In this document: piece by piece, positions 59,822 through 64,000 of the stretch
How the letters are laid out: every line of letters starts with the position of its first letter
How positions within the stretch are numbered: position 1 is the first letter of the stretch
Assembly (NCBI RefSeq): GCF_003201205.1
Contig: NZ_QICN01000001.1
Span: 124,001-188,000, forward strand
Source of the DNA: Sinimarinibacterium flocculans
GTDB lineage: Bacteria > Pseudomonadota > Gammaproteobacteria > Nevskiales > Nevskiaceae
Direction of reading: 5' to 3'
DNA: 64,000 nucleotides
Position numbers and translations under genes: made by a program
Notes under the pieces: model-generated
The model's input: the letters and a program-made list of their open reading frames with translations, nothing else
Databases searched by the model: none
What the model was told of the DNA's origin: nothing

Positions 59822-60538
59822 TCAGGCCTCAAGCAGGAAGGTCATCCGCGTACCGACGAGTTCCACGGTGTCGTTGTGCTGGAGCTTGCGTGCCTGCGTG
59901 TCGATCGGCTGCCCATTGAGCAGCGGGCGCTGCGAGCCACTGTCGCCGCCGACGTGGACGATGTAGTAACCGTCCGCACGCCGGGTCACGGCGGCCACCT
60001 GAACGCCCGGCTTGCCGATCGTGGTGAGCGCCTTGGACAGCTCCAGTTCCTTGCCTGCGTTCGGACCCGAGGCGACCCGGAGCTTGCCGAGCATCGGCTT
60101 GGCGGAGGGGGGCGGCGTCGGGCGTGCCGCGGTCGCCGCCGGTGCGGCGGCCGGCGGCGCATCGGCGGCCTGGCTCACCTGTGCATCGAAGGCCGCGCCG
60201 AACTGGCCCGGCTTGAGGATCATGGTGCGCTCGAAGTCGTCGTCGACGCCCGCCTCGCCTTCGTAGCGCAGGGTGTTGCGCCCGATAGAGATGACGTCGC
60301 CGTGCGACAGGGGATGCTTCGCGATCGCCTTGCCGTTGACCTGGGTGCCGTTGGTCGAGTCCAGGTCCTCGAGAAAGGAGTCCTGGAGGATGGTGATGAC
60401 CACGGCGTGATGCCCGGAAACCGCCTTGTCGGCGAGCGGGATGTCGTTGTCCGCATGCCGTCCAATGGTGATCCGCTCCTTGGTCAACTCGACCTCGGAG
60501 TTCTTGCCGCTGCTGTCGGTGACGATGAGCTTGCCCAT
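59822..60538 (-). CDS. FHA-domain protein (two FHA modules)
   Basis: A 238-aa cytoplasmic phosphothreonine reader. The first FHA domain (about residues 20-95) has ITIGRHADNDIPL, SGHHAVV and DLDSTNGTQVNG, i.e. all phosphopeptide-binding residues. A proline/alanine linker leads to a second, degenerate FHA-like domain (LTTIGKPGVQVAAVTRR, RPLLNGQPID) lacking the arginine-serine pair. It begins 2 bp after the phosphatase gene stop. It should bind threonine-phosphorylated partners of the adjacent kinase. Confidence 0.9.
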   Translation of the reverse strand: MGKLIVTDSSGKNSEVELTKERITIGRHADNDIPLADKAVSGHHAVVITILQDSFLEDLDSTNGTQVNGKAIAKHPLSHGDVISIGRNTLRYEGEAGVDDDFERTMILKPGQFGAAFDAQVSQAADAPPAAAPAATAARPTPPPSAKPMLGKLRVASGPNAGKELELSKALTTIGKPGVQVAAVTRRADGYYIVHVGGDSGSQRPLLNGQPIDTQARKLQHNDTVELVGTRMTFLLEA

Positions 60539-60540
60539 TT

Positions 60541-61362
60541 TCAGAACCATTCCATCAGACGTTCATACCAGCGCCGGCCGCGTGCGAACGAACTGTCCAC
60601 CCGTGCAAGCACAACCGAAACATTATCCTTGCCCCCAGCCGCGTTCGCGAGCGTCACCAGTTCCAATGCGGCGTGGTCAAGCGTAGCAGCGTGCCTGTCC
60701 AGTGTTAAGCCGATCTGGTTGTCGTCGACCATGTCGGTCAGGCCGTCGGAACACAGGAGGATGACGTCGCCGATCTCGGCGGTTTCCTCGATCAGGTCGA
60801 CGCCGACGTCCGATTCGACACCGAGCGCGCGCGTCACGATGTTCTTGCGCACCAGCCGCGATGCGTCCTCGCGGCTGTAGTGGCCGCGGGCGATCAGCTC
60901 CTCGACCAGCGAGTGATCGCGGGTGATCTGTTCGAGCCTGCCGTTGCGGAAGCGGTACAGCCGCGAGTCGCCGACGTAGGCGATCGAGAGCCGGTCGTCG
61001 TGCAGCAGACAGGCCACGATCGTCGTGCCCATGCCGGCGCACTGCGGCTGGCTCTGCGCCACCGAGTGGATCGTCCGGTGCGCCTGCTCGACCGCCTCGC
61101 GCAGCGCCAGCGTCTCGACGCTGTGACCGCTGTCGGCATCGATCTCGCCATGGCGCAGCTCCGGCCACTGCCGGCGCATGAGGTCCAGCACGGTGGTCAC
61201 CGAGATGCCGCTGGCGATCTCGCCGGCGTTGTAGCCGCCCATGCCGTCCGCCAGGACCAGCAAGCCGATGTCCGGGTCCTCGCCGACGGCGTCCTCGTTG
61301 TTGCTGCGCACCCGGCCGGTGTCGGTGGCCAGTGCCGTTGCAACCTTGCCCTTGAGTGCCAT
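60541..61362 (-). CDS. PP2C-family protein serine/threonine phosphatase
   Basis: A 273-aa Stp1-type phosphatase. Metal-binding motifs are complete: VRSNNEDAVG, VLADGMGGYNAGE, GDSRLYRFRNG, LLCSDGLTDMV and GGKDNVSVVLAR. No membrane segment. ATG 61362 (MALKGKV) is used; upstream readings add a non-conserved part. It lies 7 bp after the kinase gene and 2 bp before the FHA gene and would reverse the kinase's phosphorylation. Confidence 0.93.
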   Translation of the reverse strand: MALKGKVATALATDTGRVRSNNEDAVGEDPDIGLLVLADGMGGYNAGEIASGISVTTVLDLMRRQWPELRHGEIDADSGHSVETLALREAVEQAHRTIHSVAQSQPQCAGMGTTIVACLLHDDRLSIAYVGDSRLYRFRNGRLEQITRDHSLVEELIARGHYSREDASRLVRKNIVTRALGVESDVGVDLIEETAEIGDVILLCSDGLTDMVDDNQIGLTLDRHAATLDHAALELVTLANAAGGKDNVSVVLARVDSSFARGRRWYERLMEWF

Positions 61363-61369
61363 GCGACGC

Positions 61370-64000
61370 TCAGGCGCCCGCCGCCGCGCGCAGCTCGCGG
61401 GCGACATCGGCACCGCGTGCGTAGCGCGCATCGGCGCTCTTCTGCAGCAGGCGATCGACGATTGGAGCGACGGCCTCGGGAAGATCCGGGCGCAGCCCGT
61501 GGATCGGGGTGTGGGGTTCGGTGGCGATCTTCATCATCAGGTTCACCATCGAATTGGCCTGGAACGGCAGCGCGCCGGTGAGCAACTGGAACAGCGTCAC
61601 GCCGAGCGAGAACAGGTCCGAACGGCCGTCGACGCGCTTGCCCGCGAGCTGCTCGGGCGACATGTAGCTGGGCGAGCCCAGGACCATGCCGGTCTTGGTC
61701 TTGTTGGAGTCGGTGAGCCGGGCGATGCCGAAGTCCATCAGCTTCACCGCGCGGCTGGACTCGACCAGCATCATGTTCGCCGGCTTGATGTCGCGATGGA
61801 TCACGCCGCTGGCGTGGGCGTAGTCCAGGGCGTCGGCGGCATCGGCGATAAGCCGCAGAACATCGGGGACCGGCAGCAGCGCGTCGGCCTTGCAGTGCCG
61901 GGTGAGGTCGTGCCCCTTGATGAACTCCATGGCGATGTAGGCCAGGTCGTGCTCTTCGCCGGCGTCGAAGATCGACACGATGTTCGGATGGCTCAGGCGC
62001 CCGGCGGTTTCCGCCTCGCGGAAGAAGCGCTCCTTCACGCCGGCGAGTTCGTCTGGCTCGAACTCCTGCGACAGCGCCATCGTCTTGATGGCAACCTGGC
62101 GGCCGATCTTAGGGTCACGGCCGACGTAGACGATGCCCATTGCCCCCTTGCCGAGTTCCTTTTCGACCTGGTAGCGCCCGAGCATCGGCTTCTCGAGCTC
62201 TGCGGTCGCGTCGAGCACGAGCGTGCCGCCGGGGTGGGCCGATGCGGCGCTGCCGCCGAGGATCACGGTTTCCGACAGCTTCTTCGCCCGGCTCAGCTTC
62301 TGCTGCACGTCGCGGAACTCGCGATTGTGCTCGCCGATGTACTGATACACCGACTCGGCCTTATTGAACTGCCGCTTGCGCTCGAAGTCGAGCGCCAGGT
62401 TGTAGAGCAGATCCAGTGCCTTGTCGTCGACCGGTCGGACGCGACGGAACTTCTCGAAGGCCATGTCGAGTTGCCCCTGACCCTGGAAGGCGAGGCCGAG
62501 CATGCGGTTGGATTCGGCGCCCTCGACTTCGCTGCTGCGCTTGAGCCGTTCGGTGACGTTGAACTTCTTCACGGTCATGAACGCATGCCCCGCGATGAGG
62601 AACACGGCGGCCGTCGTCAGCTTGAACCACATCGCCTCCATCGCCATCAGGCCGATCTGTCCGCCGACCAGCATCAGCACGACGAGCGCGCTCAGCACGG
62701 CCGCGATCGTCGCCGGCAGGCGCGGCAGCAGCAGCGCGACGTACAGCGCCAGGGAAAGGAACACGCCGAGCTCGGCCCACGGCGCCCAGACGGGTCGGGT
62801 GAAGAAATCGCCCTGCAGCAGGCTCGACACGGCATGCGCGAGCGTGACCACGGGAGCCGTTGCCGCCGATACGGGCGTCGCGAAGGTGTCGCCGGTGCCG
62901 GCTGCCGTCGTGCCGATGAGGACGATGCGGTCGCGATAACGGTCGACCGGCAGTCGCCCGCTGAGCACGTCGTAGGCGGAGTCGACGGGAAACGCCGGCC
63001 GGCCGTCGACGTCACGGTAGAAGTGGGTGTACATGCGCAATGCCGGGCTCGTGCCGATGGCCTGCGGCCCCAGGTCCACGCCCTCTCCCAGCCGCACGGC
63101 GATGTCGTTGCCTTCCAGGTTCAGCGCGGTGGCGGCGATCATCAGTGACAGCGACGGATACAGCTCGTCGTAATGCTGCAGCACCAGCGGTTCGAAGCGC
63201 ACCGCACCGTCCACGTCGGGCGTCACGTTGAGGTGCCCGATCGCGGCAGCCGCGGCGCCGATACCGGGAACCGGCACCTGGGCTTCGGTGGTCGGTAGCG
63301 GCGTCGCGCCGGCGGCACGTGCGCCCACGCGATCCTCGATGTTCGCGAGTGCATGGCGGCGAACGTAATCGGGCAGCGGCGCTTCCGGCCGGCCCTGCGG
63401 GCGGCCAATGGTGAACACCATCGGCAGGACCGCGCGCGCGTGAGCCTGCAGCGCGCTCGCCAGCGCGGCGTCGCCGGCCCCGGCGCTCGCAGCGGCCAGG
63501 TCGAGGCGGGTGCGCAGATCGCCGATGAGGCGTCCGTAGTCACGTGCCAACGCCGAGTCGGCGTAGGCGGCGGCGATGCCGCCGACGGCCGGGTCGCTGC
63601 TGGCGGCGTCCGCCAGCATCAGGCCGAAGGTCTCGATCTCGCCGGGGATCTGCCGGGTCAGCGCGGACTCGTCCAGCGTGGTGCGCAGCTCGGCGAGCGC
63701 ATCGGCTCCGGCCCCCTGTTCCGGTTCCAGGTACAGCGCCGTGCTGCCGATGACGCGTGCGCCGCCGGCGTGCAGCTTCTCGATCAGCTCGCCCTGGCGC
63801 TGGCGCGGCCACGGCCAGCGACCGAGGTTGCGGATCGACTCGTCGTCGATGGCCACCACGGCGATCCGCTCCGACGGCGCCCGTTCGCGCGCACGCACGC
63901 CCAGATCGTAGGTGTAGCGTTCCAGCGATTCGAAGCCGCTGTCGAAGACCGCGAACGCCAGCACCGCGAAGAATGCGGAGAACAGCACGGCGGCGAACCA
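61370..64000 (-). CDS. CHASE2-domain serine/threonine protein kinase (5' end beyond window)
   Basis: At least 876 residues are visible and the frame runs off the window edge, so the start may lie outside. A first membrane helix near the edge (FSAFFAVLAFAVFD) is followed by a CHASE2 extracytoplasmic sensor (RIAVVAIDDESIRNLGRWPW to IVLIGTTAAGTGD). Three or four helices follow, then a helical TPR-like linker (MLGLAFQGQGQLDMAFEKF; LLYNLALDFERKRQFNKAE). The last ~270 residues are a Hanks-type kinase with LGKGAMGIVYVG, VAIK, VIHRDIKPANMML, DFGIARL and GSPSYMSPEQL, all intact. The kinase is at the C-terminus. It is the first gene of the kinase-phosphatase-FHA set. Confidence 0.93.
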   Translation of the reverse strand, partial: WFAAVLFSAFFAVLAFAVFDSGFESLERYTYDLGVRARERAPSERIAVVAIDDESIRNLGRWPWPRQRQGELIEKLHAGGARVIGSTALYLEPEQGAGADALAELRTTLDESALTRQIPGEIETFGLMLADAASSDPAVGGIAAAYADSALARDYGRLIGDLRTRLDLAAASAGAGDAALASALQAHARAVLPMVFTIGRPQGRPEAPLPDYVRRHALANIEDRVGARAAGATPLPTTEAQVPVPGIGAAAAAIGHLNVTPDVDGAVRFEPLVLQHYDELYPSLSLMIAATALNLEGNDIAVRLGEGVDLGPQAIGTSPALRMYTHFYRDVDGRPAFPVDSAYDVLSGRLPVDRYRDRIVLIGTTAAGTGDTFATPVSAATAPVVTLAHAVSSLLQGDFFTRPVWAPWAELGVFLSLALYVALLLPRLPATIAAVLSALVVLMLVGGQIGLMAMEAMWFKLTTAAVFLIAGHAFMTVKKFNVTERLKRSSEVEGAESNRMLGLAFQGQGQLDMAFEKFRRVRPVDDKALDLLYNLALDFERKRQFNKAESVYQYIGEHNREFRDVQQKLSRAKKLSETVILGGSAASAHPGGTLVLDATAELEKPMLGRYQVEKELGKGAMGIVYVGRDPKIGRQVAIKTMALSQEFEPDELAGVKERFFREAETAGRLSHPNIVSIFDAGEEHDLAYIAMEFIKGHDLTRHCKADALLPVPDVLRLIADAADALDYAHASGVIHRDIKPANMMLVESSRAVKLMDFGIARLTDSNKTKTGMVLGSPSYMSPEQLAGKRVDGRSDLFSLGVTLFQLLTGALPFQANSMVNLMMKIATEPHTPIHGLRPDLPEAVAPIVDRLLQKSADARYARGADVARELRAAAGA

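Overview
The window is 64 kb of high-GC, tightly packed bacterial chromosome. The gene order is that of a gammaproteobacterium: queG<>nnr-tsaE-amiB-mutL-(insert)-miaA-hfq-hflX-hflK-hflC-DUF2065-hisZ-purA, then rnr-rlmB and rpsF-rpsR-rplI-dnaB-alr, plus pcnB-folK-panB-panC-panD, parE-parC, dxs-ispA-xseB and rplY-pth-ychF. The hisZ between hflC and purA, the PA2779/PA2778 pair and the C-rich -10 boxes (TACACT, TAGACT) would suit a Xanthomonadales/Nevskiales/Chromatiales-like organism. I cannot name a genus. Almost everything is chromosomal housekeeping. I see no prophage, insertion sequence, integron, CRISPR array or defence island.

Layout. 0-4.6 kb: end of cobA, a small membrane protein with an XRE regulator under a palindromic operator, then a coupled set of a 46-aa membrane peptide, a secreted TAP-like S33 hydrolase and a NatAB-type ABC exporter. 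4.6-7.7 kb (minus): isoprenoid genes dxs-ispA with xseB. 7.9-13 kb: topoisomerase IV (parE-parC) and htpX. 13.2-14.5 kb: a VOC protein and an AraC regulator. 14.7-17.3 kb (minus): tRNA-Met, ychF, pth, rplY. 17.5-27.1 kb: envelope genes, namely a small lipoprotein, a ZIP-like transporter, and a bacterial alpha-2-macroglobulin with PbpC. 27.3-32.6 kb: tRNA-Glu, pcnB-folK-panBCD and a 2OG-Fe(II) oxygenase. 32.6-35.7 kb: pgi and the PA2779/PA2778 pair. 35.6-51.5 kb: the queG/nnr to purA super-cluster, interrupted by a DUF898 + M48 protease pair. 51.5-59.4 kb: tRNA-Leu, rnr, an OmpA-type lipoprotein, rlmB, the S6-S18-L9 operon, dnaB and alr. 59.4-64 kb (minus): a small secreted protein and an FHA / PP2C / CHASE2-Ser-Thr-kinase signalling set that runs off the window.

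How the genes work together. Sixteen adjacent gene pairs overlap by exactly four bases (ATGA, GTGA or CTGA), so translational coupling is the rule. Several sets form pathways: DXP and prenyl-diphosphate synthesis (dxs, ispA), folate and pantothenate (folK, panBCD), tRNA modification (queG, tsaE, miaA), ribosome assembly and quality control (rlmB, rpsF/rpsR/rplI, hflX, pth, ychF, rnr), and cell-wall assembly (pbpC with A2M, amiB, alr). The non-standard signals are mostly non-coding: a 20-26 bp motif present twice in front of panB and twice in front of panD, a CRP-like palindrome at the panD promoter, a copy of the tRNA-Glu 3' end 143 bp downstream of the gene, a tRNA-Leu promoter that overlaps the rnr start codon, and REP-like elements, one of which forms the apparent N-terminus of PbpC.
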